The notes under the pieces: generated by a model
Databases searched by the model: none
Told to the model about the DNA's origin: nothing
The model's input: the letters and a program-made list of their open reading frames with translations, nothing else
Program-made: the position numbers and the translations under genes
Source of the DNA: Flagellimonas taeanensis
GTDB lineage: Bacteria > Bacteroidota > Bacteroidia > Flavobacteriales > Flavobacteriaceae
Direction: 5' to 3'
Length of the DNA stretch: 64,000 bases
Assembly (NCBI RefSeq): GCF_003584105.1
Contig: NZ_QXFO01000028.1
Coordinates: forward strand, 124,001-188,000
In this document: positions 25,046-32,854 of the stretch, piece after piece
Position numbering within the stretch: the stretch's first letter is position 1
How the letters are laid out: each line of letters starts with the position of its first letter

Positions 25046-25918
25046 TTAGGACGGTAGCGGTACATAGGTGTCGTCGTTTTCCATCATGGGAAACGTTCTG
25101 TCCGCCCATGCTTTTTTGGCCTGCTCGATCTTCTCTTGGCTGGATAACACAAAATTCCAATAAATGAACCGCTCTTCCGGAAAGGCCTCTCCTCCGAACA
25201 ACAACAAATGGGTGTTGGGTTCCAGGATGATGTTACAGGTATCCTCCACTTTGGAAACCAGAATGTTCCCTTCTTCCACTGTTTCACCACAGGCCTTGAT
25301 GCTTCCCTCCACGATGCAGATGCCTATCTCCCCTCTCAGGTTGCCGTTGACGTTCAACGTGTATTCGTCCGTGTTCTTGATTTCGACCATAAAAAGATCT
25401 GAATGTACAGGAACAGGTGATTTTTTTCCATAGCCCTCCCCCGCAATCAAAGTGAATTCCGCAGTGGCATCGACCCATTTGGGAAGGTCTTTGCCCTCAA
25501 TATGGTGGAATTGGGGTTCCATATCTTCCAATTCCTTGGGCAGGGCCACCCAAATCTGATACCCATGGGCGGTAAAAGTGTTCCCGTTTCGGAGGTCTGG
25601 AGGTGTACGCTCGGTATGGGTCACCCCTTTTCCCGCTGTCATCCAGTTCACGGACCCTGGGCTTATGCGCTGATGGGTGCCCAGACCATCCTCGTGCATG
25701 ATTTCGCCCTCCAGCATAAAAGTGAGGGTGGACAGCCCCATGTGCGGATGCTGGTTCACATCCATGTATTTTGAGGGTCCCAATTGTGTTGGCCCCATAT
25801 GATCTATAAAGATGAAGGGACCAATCATCCGTTTTTTTCGAAACGGGATGAGACGCCCCACCAAAAAGTCACCGATATCCCTGCTGCGTTCTTCGATGAT
25901 CAACCCGATGTTGGACAT
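25046..25918 (-). CDS. Pirin family protein
   Basis: A 290-residue bicupin. The N-terminal metal-binding cupin contains HPHMGLSTLTFMLEGEIMH and the later VTHTER, supplying the three His ligands and the Glu. The C-terminal cupin (LLLFGGEAFPEERFIYWNFV) is typical of pirins. Members act as quercetinases or redox-sensing regulators; which applies here is unknown. It is divergent from the serine-hydrolase gene. Confidence 0.92.
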   Translation of the reverse strand: MSNIGLIIEERSRDIGDFLVGRLIPFRKKRMIGPFIFIDHMGPTQLGPSKYMDVNQHPHMGLSTLTFMLEGEIMHEDGLGTHQRISPGSVNWMTAGKGVTHTERTPPDLRNGNTFTAHGYQIWVALPKELEDMEPQFHHIEGKDLPKWVDATAEFTLIAGEGYGKKSPVPVHSDLFMVEIKNTDEYTLNVNGNLRGEIGICIVEGSIKACGETVEEGNILVSKVEDTCNIILEPNTHLLLFGGEAFPEERFIYWNFVLSSQEKIEQAKKAWADRTFPMMENDDTYVPLPS

Positions 25919-25938
25919 ATGTTTAATGTTTATATTTA
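25911..25938 (+). promoter_or_regulatory. Candidate promoter of the serine hydrolase gene
   Basis: TTG at 25911-25913, a 17-base spacer, then TATATTTA at 25931-25938. It partly overlaps the first codons of the divergent pirin gene, and lies 31 bases before the ATG at 25970. Confidence 0.4.
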
Positions 25939-25969
25939 GGAGCAGAAAGTTACAAATACATCCAAAACC

Positions 25970-27304
25970 ATGAAACTACTGAAGCGTGTTTTGCTGCTCC
26001 TTGTCCTGATTATAGGAGTGGTCGTCTATCTGAATTACCCCAAACTGAACATTATCTCCGGTTATGCGGCCAAAAATGTGGCTTCGGGGGTCTATGTGGC
26101 CCACCGTTCCGCGGCAAGCATGAACCAATTTGACAACAAGGCCCCCTTGATAGAACTGGCTTCCACCGAACTGGACGAAAGCAAGGAAGCGGCCTCTTCC
26201 ACGGTCTATGGACTGATGAAACGCACCGCGGTGTACCGTGATGGCCTGGGGGCCGTGTTGGTGAATGACGATTATGATCCTACAAAGCTCACCATTCGTC
26301 CCCATCGGAGCAAAACAATGGACACTATCCCCTACCCCTACGGACAGGCGGACCCCTTGGACACCATTTTGCCAGAAGTGGACATGGATCTGATCAACAA
26401 AGCGGTGGCCATGGCCTTCGCCGACCCGGAAACGCAGAAAACCCGAACCTTTCTCATATTGTACAAGGGACATTTGATCGCGGAGCGGTATATCGATGGG
26501 TTTGATAAGGATACCCCTATTTTAGGTTGGTCCATGACAAAGAGTGTGTTGGCCACTTGTTTCGGGATCTTGGAACACCAAGGGAAACTGGAGATGGATT
26601 GGCCGGCCCCCATAGCCGAATGGAAGGATGACGAGCGCAAGAACATCACCTTGGACCACCTGCTCCGTATGCAGAGCGGACTGGAATGGGACGAGGACTA
26701 CAGCACCATTTCCGATGTGACCCGCATGTTGTTCCTTGACAGTGACATGACCCAGGCCCAAAAGGACAAGAAGGCCATAGCGGAACCTACGGAAATCTGG
26801 AACTACTCTTCTGGCACCAGCAACCTGCTCTCGGGAATCCTCCGCCAGCAGTTCAGGAGCCATCAGGAGTACTTGGATTTTCCCTACGAGACCCTTGTCG
26901 ACAGGATTGGGATGCAGTCCATGGTCCTTGAGGCCGACATCGCCGGTAATTATGTAGGCTCGTCCTATGCTTGGGCCAGTACGCGTGATTGGGCCCGTTT
27001 TGGACAATTGTACCTCAATAAGGGCAATTGGAACGGCGAACAGGTCTTCGCCCCGGAATGGGTGGACTATATCACTACGCCCACCATCCATTCAAATGGC
27101 ACCTATGGTGCCCACTTTTGGCTGAATGCCGAAGGGAAATATCCCGATGTACCCAAAGACCTCTTTAGTTGCAATGGCTTTGAGGGGCAGCATGTGTTCA
27201 TAATTCCTTCCAAGGATTTGGTGGTGGTACGGACCGGATTGGCCGAAGAGCCTTATTTCGATGTGAACGGAGTGCTGTCAAACATCGTGAAAGCCGTACC
27301 GTAA
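25970..27304 (+). CDS. Serine hydrolase (beta-lactamase/class C PBP family)
   Basis: 444 residues with an N-terminal membrane anchor (VLLLLVLIIGVVVYL). The catalytic SxxK is S188-M-T-K191 in GWSMTKSVL; the second motif is YSSGTSN; the C-terminal ACNGFEGQ-like region (FSCNGFEGQHVFI) replaces the KTG box. Such enzymes hydrolyse esters or D-amino-acid peptides, and true antibiotic resistance is unlikely without further evidence. It stands alone upstream of the repeat region. Confidence 0.88.
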   Translation: MKLLKRVLLLLVLIIGVVVYLNYPKLNIISGYAAKNVASGVYVAHRSAASMNQFDNKAPLIELASTELDESKEAASSTVYGLMKRTAVYRDGLGAVLVNDDYDPTKLTIRPHRSKTMDTIPYPYGQADPLDTILPEVDMDLINKAVAMAFADPETQKTRTFLILYKGHLIAERYIDGFDKDTPILGWSMTKSVLATCFGILEHQGKLEMDWPAPIAEWKDDERKNITLDHLLRMQSGLEWDEDYSTISDVTRMLFLDSDMTQAQKDKKAIAEPTEIWNYSSGTSNLLSGILRQQFRSHQEYLDFPYETLVDRIGMQSMVLEADIAGNYVGSSYAWASTRDWARFGQLYLNKGNWNGEQVFAPEWVDYITTPTIHSNGTYGAHFWLNAEGKYPDVPKDLFSCNGFEGQHVFIIPSKDLVVVRTGLAEEPYFDVNGVLSNIVKAVP

Positions 27305-27334
27305 ATCGAGATGATACCTTGAAAATGGAAACTA

Positions 27335-27495
27335 ACCACAACAAAGGAACAGTTCACAACATTAATTTCATTTGCGGGAACACTGGTGGTACATTTACGA
27401 TGTAATTAATTCTGAAAGTAATTTTTTCATTTTCATATAGTGTTCTCGTAAAAGAGTCTTGACCCACGTGGCAAGGCTCTTTTTGGTTTTGGACC
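27335..27495. repeat. 161-bp intergenic repeat block, copy 1, with terminator-like hairpin
   Basis: Nearly identical to 27752-27912. It holds a hairpin AAAAGAGTCTTG (27450-27461) / CAAGGCTCTTTT (27472-27483) with an inner CCACGTGG, followed by a T-rich tract, so it may end a short + strand transcript. No convincing ORF lies inside. Confidence 0.8.
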
Positions 27496-27665
27496 AATTG
27501 AAATTGGCCAATGAACAATAAACAGTCAACAATGTACAATTGTTTCTTGCCCATTGGAAACTGTATTACGCAATCCTATTATTCCATTCAAGCGGTCTAT
27601 GTTCTATTCTCTTCGGTCCATTGACACAAATCGTCGGTCCATTGACACAAATCGCACGAATAACT

Positions 27666-27692
27666 TGTCATTCTGAGCAGAGCGAAGAATCT
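27666..27692. repeat. Dispersed hairpin repeat (TCATTCTGAGC type)
   Basis: 27-base element, identical to 28032-28058. On the minus strand ATTCT and AGAAT flank TCGCTCTGCTC, followed by GACA. It is related to the element at 58361-58385. Confidence 0.7.
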
Positions 27693-27751
27693 CTTCACTG
27701 TGGATTCAAAACAGAAAAAGGACAAGGTGTATTTCACAAAAGCGCTGGATT

Positions 27752-27912
27752 ACCACAACTAAGGGAAACTTCACAACATTAATTTCATTTGTGGGTATAT
27801 CGGTGGTACATTTACCGTGTAATTAATTCTGAAAGTAATTTTTTCATTTTCATATAGTGTTCTCGTAAAAGAGTCTTGACCCATGTGGCAAGGCTCTTTT
27901 TGGTTTTGGACC
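27752..27912. repeat. 161-bp intergenic repeat block, copy 2, with terminator-like hairpin
   Basis: Second copy of 27335-27495 in the same orientation, differing at scattered positions only. The hairpin is kept, with CCATGTGG in place of CCACGTGG. Each copy is followed 170 bases or less downstream by a shared tract (TCTATGTTC, CCATTGACACAAATCG) and the 27-base hairpin repeat. Confidence 0.8.
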
Positions 27913-28031
27913 TTTCTGGAATGCACTGCTTCCATACGAAAATCTAAAAATCTAACCATCCAACTGTTCAAGTCTTCTAGTCTATGTTCCATTCTTTATG
28001 GTCTCCATTGACACAAATCGTACGAATAACT

Positions 28032-28058
28032 TGTCATTCTGAGCAGAGCGAAGAATCT
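28032..28058. repeat. Dispersed hairpin repeat (TCATTCTGAGC type), second copy
   Basis: Same 27 bases as 27666-27692. It closes the second unit of the duplicated non-coding region, just before the menB stop. Confidence 0.7.
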
Positions 28059-28091
28059 TTATTAAATGAACAATAATCAATGAACGTTGAA

Positions 28092-28934
28092 CTACGGAAT
28101 CCACTTGTCCTTGCCGAAATCGGGCTTGCGCTTTTCCAAAAAGGCATTACGGCCTTCCTTGGCCTCGTCGGTCATGTAGGCCAAACGGGTCGCTTCCCCG
28201 GCAAAGACCTGCTGCCCCACCATCCCATCATCGGTAAGGTTCATGGCAAATTTCAACATTTTGATGGAAGTCGGTGACTTGGCCAAGATTTCCTGTGCCC
28301 ATTGGTAAGCAGTGTCCTCCAGTTCGTCATGTGGGATCACGGCGTTCACCATGCCCATTTCATAGGCTTCCTGCGCCGAATAGTTTCGGCCCAAAAAGAA
28401 AATCTCCCGGGCCTTTTTCTGCCCCACCATCTTGGCGAGATAGGCCGAACCGTATCCTCCATCAAAACTGGTGACATCAGCATCGGTCTGTTTAAAAATG
28501 GCATGTTCCTTACTGGCCAGGGTCATATCGCACACCACATGCAAGCTATGCCCTCCCCCAACAGCCCAACCGGGCACTACGGCAATGACCACTTTGGGCA
28601 TAAAACGGATCAGGCGTTGCACTTCCAGGATGTTCAGGCGGTGATAGCCGTCCTCGCCCACATAACCTTGGTGCCCACGGGCTTTTTGGTCACCCCCGCT
28701 ACAGAAGGCCCATTTGCCATCCTTGGACGAAGGTCCCTCGCCGGAGAGCAATACCACGCCGATGCTGGTGTCCTCCTGCGCATCGTAAAAGGCTTTGTAC
28801 AGTTCGCTGGTGGTCTTGGGCCGGAAGGCATTGCGTATATCGGGGCGGTTAAAGGCGATACGGGCCACGCCATTACATTTTTTATAGGTGATGTCCTCGA
28901 ATTCCATGGCGGTCTGCCAGTTGGGTGATTCCAT
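28092..28934 (-). CDS. menB: 1,4-dihydroxy-2-naphthoyl-CoA synthase MenB
   Basis: A 280-residue crotonase-fold enzyme closing the naphthoate ring in menaquinone synthesis. Diagnostic segments are FNRPDIRNAFRPKTT, FCSGGDQKARG, VVPGWAVGGGHSLHVVCD, TDADVTSFDGGYGSAYLAK and the C-terminal KPDFGKDKWIP. All are intact and the length is normal. No other men genes are in the window. It is preceded by the duplicated non-coding region on its 3' side. Confidence 0.97.
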   Translation of the reverse strand: MESPNWQTAMEFEDITYKKCNGVARIAFNRPDIRNAFRPKTTSELYKAFYDAQEDTSIGVVLLSGEGPSSKDGKWAFCSGGDQKARGHQGYVGEDGYHRLNILEVQRLIRFMPKVVIAVVPGWAVGGGHSLHVVCDMTLASKEHAIFKQTDADVTSFDGGYGSAYLAKMVGQKKAREIFFLGRNYSAQEAYEMGMVNAVIPHDELEDTAYQWAQEILAKSPTSIKMLKFAMNLTDDGMVGQQVFAGEATRLAYMTDEAKEGRNAFLEKRKPDFGKDKWIP

Positions 28935-29238
28935 AGGTGTGTGTTTTGTTGGAATACAAAATAAAGGAAAATCTGCCTTATATGGTTTTTACAGGGTGCA
29001 GTAACTGCAATTCCATCTGTGCCAACATTTTAGGATTGATGGAAAAGAAGAAACATTTACAAGGAACTTTCCGATGTAGATTTATCAAAGCCCAGACAGA
29101 CCACCTGGGCTTTTGTTTACCATTAACGGAATTTAAGACATTGGATTTTTAGCGTCAAAATTTCTATGGTTTGCATCAATCTACCCCGAGGCTTCACTAT
29201 ACATTCGTGACAGTTTAAAACCCAAAAATCTCATTATC
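28935..29238. other. Gap of about 300 bases with one terminator-like hairpin
   Basis: No convincing gene is seen. A hairpin AAAGCCCAG (29087-29095) / CTGGGCTTT (29105-29113) with a following T-rich run would end a + strand transcript. The only + strand ORF here (28937-29152) runs through that hairpin, so it is doubtful. A short untranslated RNA is possible. Confidence 0.3.
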
Positions 29239-29820
29239 ATGAAAAAATTAATGATGTTAGGTGTGTTGTTTATCGGACTCACCTCTTATGCCCAGAATAC
29301 GAACAATGTACAATTAGGTGTACGCGGTGGTGCCAACTTTGCCACTGTGGCGGGGGACAATTTTGATAGCCCGGACTCTAGGACCTCTTTCTACTTGGGT
29401 CTGTTGGCTGAAGCTCCTTTGTCCGACCACGTATCCTTGCAACCTGAGGTCTACTACTCTGCCCAGGGTTTTGATATTACGGATGAACCCGACACCCCAG
29501 ATGCGCAATTTCAGGTAGATTACATCCAAGTACCGGTACTTTTGAAATTTTATATTGCTGATGGCCTGAATATTCAGGCAGGACCACAATTTGGTTTTAA
29601 GGTAAATGAGGAAATTGATTTTAATCCCGGAGAGGATTCTGGTGATTTTGATTCCGATTCCATCAATAGCTTTGACTTTCAAGGAGCGGCTGGCGTTGAA
29701 TATAAATTTCCTTCAGGATTCTTCATCCAAGGACGATATTCCTATGGTTTTTCCGAGATGATCGAGGATGTTGACATCCATAACTCTGTATTTTCTGCAG
29801 GACTTGGGTTCATGTTCTAG
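29239..29820 (+). CDS. Outer-membrane beta-barrel (porin-family) protein
   Basis: 193 residues with signal peptide MKKLMMLGVLFIGLTSYAQ. The mature part is an eight-stranded-type barrel of the PF13568 group: LGVRGGANFATVAG, DHVSLQPEVYYSAQGF, FKFYIADGLNIQAGPQFGFKV, GVEYKFPSGFFIQGRYSYG and the terminal SAGLGFMF ending in Phe, the outer-membrane insertion signal. The specific role is unknown. It is monocistronic with its own terminator. Confidence 0.88.
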   Translation: MKKLMMLGVLFIGLTSYAQNTNNVQLGVRGGANFATVAGDNFDSPDSRTSFYLGLLAEAPLSDHVSLQPEVYYSAQGFDITDEPDTPDAQFQVDYIQVPVLLKFYIADGLNIQAGPQFGFKVNEEIDFNPGEDSGDFDSDSINSFDFQGAAGVEYKFPSGFFIQGRYSYGFSEMIEDVDIHNSVFSAGLGFMF

Positions 29821-29851
29821 GGAAACGGCCCATTACTGAAAAAAGAAAATC

Positions 29852-29888
29852 AAAAGCTCCATCTACCCTAGTATGATGGAGCTTTTTT
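29852..29888 (+). terminator. Rho-independent terminator after the porin-family gene
   Basis: A 12-bp stem (AAAAGCTCCATC at 29852-29863, GATGGAGCTTTT at 29875-29886) running into a T tract. Confidence 0.85.
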
Positions 29889-29933
29889 GTGCAATACATC
29901 TTCCTATACTGTTAAATTTTGTGGAGCCACTAA

Positions 29934-29955
29934 TTAATCGTAATATTGCGATTAA
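29934..29955 (+). promoter_or_regulatory. Candidate ArsR operator
   Basis: TTAATCG (29934-29940) and its exact complement CGATTAA (29949-29955) flank a spacer that itself contains AATATT. The 22-base site is palindromic except at one base pair. It ends 9 bases before the arsR start codon, as expected for autorepression. Confidence 0.7.
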
Positions 29956-29964
29956 GTAAAACGC

Positions 29965-30294
29965 ATGGGAACGTCCAAGACTGAAATTTTCACAGACCAA
30001 CAGAATGAGATAGCCCTACTGGCAAAGGTTTTGGGCCATCCGGCCCGAGTGGCCATACTACAGCATCTTTTTAAGATGGATTCTTGTGTGTGTGGAGATT
30101 TGGTGCAGGAAATAGGATTGGCCCAACCCACTATTTCACAACATTTGAAAGAATTGAAACTTTTGGGCCTCATCAAGGGAAATGTGGAGGGGACCAGCGT
30201 ATGCTACTGTATCGATGTGGAGAATTGGTCAAAAATGAAGGAAACCATGCATGGCTTTTTGAATCAGGACCTCCCCAAAACGGATTGCTGTTGA
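29965..30294 (+). CDS. ArsR/SmtB family metalloregulator
   Basis: A 109-residue winged-helix repressor. HPARVAILQHL, the recognition helix QPTISQHLKELKLLGLI and the wing KGNVEGTSVCYCI are standard. Possible thiol ligands are C41 and C43 in the alpha-3 type position (DSCVCGDL), C80 and C82 in the wing, and a terminal C108-C109 pair, suggesting As(III) or a similar soft metal as inducer. The following arsenate-reductase-like gene lies seven bases downstream. A near-perfect palindrome sits just upstream. Confidence 0.9.
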   Translation: MGTSKTEIFTDQQNEIALLAKVLGHPARVAILQHLFKMDSCVCGDLVQEIGLAQPTISQHLKELKLLGLIKGNVEGTSVCYCIDVENWSKMKETMHGFLNQDLPKTDCC

Positions 30295-30301
30295 ACCTAA
30301 C

Positions 30302-30919
30302 ATGAAAACTATGGCATTGTTCCCAAAACTGGAAGAATTTGTATCCAATTTGCACTTGGACTCCCTCACTGAAGAAAGAAAATTGACCCTTCAGCCTTTG
30401 GTTGATTTTGTCCAACAAAACGTAAACGAGGAAGTACGCATCAATTTTATCTGCACCCATAACTCTCGTCGGAGCCATTTGTCCCAGATTTGGGCGCAGG
30501 CATTAGCCCATCATTTTGGGCTGAAAAATGTACAGTGTTATTCCGGCGGTACCGAGGTAACTGCCCTTTATCCCATGGTGGCCGAGACACTTCGGAGCAC
30601 CGGTTTTGAAGTCCAGCCCCTTTCGGAGGGGAACAACCCAGTGTACTACATCAAGTATTCGGATAGCACACATCCGGTAATCGGGTTTTCCAAGAAGCTG
30701 GACCATGGCTTTAACCCAGGGTCGGGATTTGCGGCCGTCATGACCTGCGATTCCGCCAACGAAGCCTGCCCTTTTGTTCCTGGAGCCAAAAAAAGGATCC
30801 CGATCACGTATGAAGATCCAAAAGTATTTGATGACACACCGCAACAAGCTGAAAAATATAATGAAAGAAGTAGGCAAATTGCCTCGGAAATGTACTACGT
30901 TTTCAGCCTGATCCAATAA
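30302..30919 (+). CDS. Arsenate reductase / low-molecular-weight phosphatase-like protein
   Basis: 205 residues. The P-loop CTHNSRR (C51-X5-R57) is followed by SHLSQIWA, the core of LMW tyrosine phosphatases and thioredoxin-linked arsenate reductases. A helical N-terminal extension (~45 residues) and a later MTCDSANEACPFVPGA pair of Cys resemble the resolving-cysteine region of arsenate reductases in Bacteroidota. The gene directly follows an ArsR regulator, which supports arsenate reduction. No efflux pump gene follows, so export must be encoded elsewhere. Confidence 0.8.
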   Translation: MKTMALFPKLEEFVSNLHLDSLTEERKLTLQPLVDFVQQNVNEEVRINFICTHNSRRSHLSQIWAQALAHHFGLKNVQCYSGGTEVTALYPMVAETLRSTGFEVQPLSEGNNPVYYIKYSDSTHPVIGFSKKLDHGFNPGSGFAAVMTCDSANEACPFVPGAKKRIPITYEDPKVFDDTPQQAEKYNERSRQIASEMYYVFSLIQ

Positions 30920-30951
30920 ATTGCGCTCCATAGAGTTGATTCTTAGCGGTA

Positions 30952-31009
30952 TGACATAAAGGTGACATCCAAATGTCGTGGTGCTGACAACATGGGCCAG
31001 TTACCTTTG
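30952..31009 (+). promoter_or_regulatory. Promoter region of the HTH/serine-hydrolase gene with repeated TGACAT sites
   Basis: TACCTTTG at 31002-31009 is a perfect TAnnTTTG element 23 bases before the ATG. Upstream are TGACAT at 30952-30957 and 30963-30968 and the inverted ATGTC at 30973-30977, a possible binding site for the encoded HTH domain. Confidence 0.4.
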
Positions 31010-31032
31010 TCCAGAATCAAAGACATAAAAGC

Positions 31033-32787
31033 ATGAGCAGCACATCATCAATTGGAGAACGGTTAAAATATCAGAGAAAGAGCAAGGGATATTCCCAAGA
31101 GGAGCTCGCCCAAAGGACCAATGTCACCGTACGGACCATTCAACGTATTGAGGGAGAGGAAGTATCACCCCACCTGAACACGGTAAAACTCTTGGCCGCC
31201 GCCTTGGAGGTCGAGGTAAGCGACCTTCTCCCCTTGCATGACCCCAAAGAAGAGACCCTGAAGAAGAAATGGCTTTTGCTCATGCATGCCACGCCCTTGT
31301 TGGGCATATTCCTTCCGTTGTTCAATGTGTTGGTGCCCCTTTTTCTCTGGATCCACAAACGGGAGGACAACCCCATTTATAACGAGCACGGTATCAAAGT
31401 GGTCAACTTCCAGATTACCACCCTGCTTTTTGCCGTCTTGTCATTCATCAGTTTGCTCACCATAGAAAAATGGGGGTTCTTCATTTTCATTTCCGTGGTT
31501 CCCATCTGTATCGGAATTATGATCTTCAATATCATTTATGTACTACAAACGGATAAGTGTTTCTATCCATTTTCCATTCCTTTTTTAAGATTGAAAAAGA
31601 GGAAGGCCCTTGGATTGATACTTTTGATCGGTCTGTTGGTCATCTCCAGTTGTTCACAACCACGTCCAGAAACCATTGAGCGGTTGGACGGATCGTTGAT
31701 CACCAAGGACTCAATTACCCATAAGATTTACCAGCTGATGGCCGATGCTGAAATATACGGAATGGCCATATCCATATTCAATGACAACCAACCCGTGTAC
31801 CAAAGGGTTTTCGGGTACAAGGATTATCCCAATAAAGAAGTGTTGACAGATTCCACCAACATCTATGGTGCCTCTTTCAGCAAGGCGGTTTTTGGGATCT
31901 TGGTGATGAAATTGGTGGAAGACGGGGTAATTGACCTGGACACTCCATTGGAATCTTATTTGCCCCAAAGAATTTACGAATATGCCCCACAGACCCGTTG
32001 GCATGATGATTTTTCCGACTTGAAGGAAGATTCACTCTATCCTAAGATCACGGCAAGGATGTGCTTGGACCATACCACTGGATTTAAAAACTACAGATGG
32101 TTTGAGGACGATCAAAAATTAAAGGTGAACTGGGAACCAGGGACCAAATTTGGCTATAGTGGGGAAGGTTTGATCTATCTGCAGGTGGTTTTGGAGAAAC
32201 TGACCGGGGAAGGATTGGAACAGTTGGTCCAAGAGCATATTTTCCAACCTCTGGGTATGGAAAACTCGGCCTATGAATGGAAGGATCGGTTTAATAAAGA
32301 CTTTGCCCTTGGGCACAATGAAAAAGGGGAATCACTTAAAAAAGACAAGGACAATGAGCCAAGGGGTGCAGGAACATTGGAAACCACAGCAGAAGACTAC
32401 ACCAAGTTTTTATCGGCGGTCCTCAATCAAAGATTGATCAGCAAGGCTTCTTATGATCAGATTTTTAGTCCGCACATCAGGATCAGGTCCAAAAAACAGT
32501 TTGATGAGGGGGAGAGTACCATTACCGACAAATATGACAACATCAACTTGGGTTACGGACTGGGCTGGGGTTATTTTGAAACGCCCTATGGAAAAGCAGT
32601 GTTCAAAGAAGGCCATGGAAGTGGGTTTGTGCACCATTCCGTACTTTTTCCGGAATCGGGCAAAGGGATTATGATCATGACCAATTTTGAACGGGGAAAC
32701 AGCATTTTCAAAGAGTTGCTCGAAGTCACCCTGCAAGATGTTTACACGCCGTGGGAATGGGAAAACTATATTCCATACAATAAATAA
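31033..32787 (+). CDS. HTH (XRE) / DUF4870-like membrane region / serine hydrolase fusion
   Basis: 584 residues in three parts. Residues ~8-62 form an XRE-type HTH (YSQEELAQRTNVTVRTIQRIEGEE). About 80-205 form several hydrophobic helices of DUF4870 type. From ~210 a class C beta-lactamase/PBP-like domain follows, with SxxK S281-F-S-K284 and a YSG motif at Y375. The junction KKRKALGLILLIGLLVISSC (Cys 207) looks exactly like a lipoprotein signal peptide, and an in-frame TTG at 31591 starts it. The gene may therefore make a full fusion, a free lipoprotein hydrolase, or both. It may be a membrane-bound regulator that senses a cell-wall substrate. Confidence 0.85.
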   Translation: MSSTSSIGERLKYQRKSKGYSQEELAQRTNVTVRTIQRIEGEEVSPHLNTVKLLAAALEVEVSDLLPLHDPKEETLKKKWLLLMHATPLLGIFLPLFNVLVPLFLWIHKREDNPIYNEHGIKVVNFQITTLLFAVLSFISLLTIEKWGFFIFISVVPICIGIMIFNIIYVLQTDKCFYPFSIPFLRLKKRKALGLILLIGLLVISSCSQPRPETIERLDGSLITKDSITHKIYQLMADAEIYGMAISIFNDNQPVYQRVFGYKDYPNKEVLTDSTNIYGASFSKAVFGILVMKLVEDGVIDLDTPLESYLPQRIYEYAPQTRWHDDFSDLKEDSLYPKITARMCLDHTTGFKNYRWFEDDQKLKVNWEPGTKFGYSGEGLIYLQVVLEKLTGEGLEQLVQEHIFQPLGMENSAYEWKDRFNKDFALGHNEKGESLKKDKDNEPRGAGTLETTAEDYTKFLSAVLNQRLISKASYDQIFSPHIRIRSKKQFDEGESTITDKYDNINLGYGLGWGYFETPYGKAVFKEGHGSGFVHHSVLFPESGKGIMIMTNFERGNSIFKELLEVTLQDVYTPWEWENYIPYNK

Positions 32788-32854
32788 GGGTCGTTTTTTG
32801 AAAACAATAAAACTATCTTTACATTGGTTTTTTAAGAACGTTTGAACATTGATT

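Noticed and set aside
27354..27554. Minus-strand ORFs of 66 and 73 codons (also 27771-27992) sharing a similar C-terminus
   Set aside because: The similarity follows from the DNA duplication itself. They read through a terminator-like hairpin and look non-coding.
28937..29152. 71-codon Cys-containing ORF upstream of the porin-family gene
   Set aside because: It runs through a terminator hairpin at 29087-29113 and has no family resemblance.
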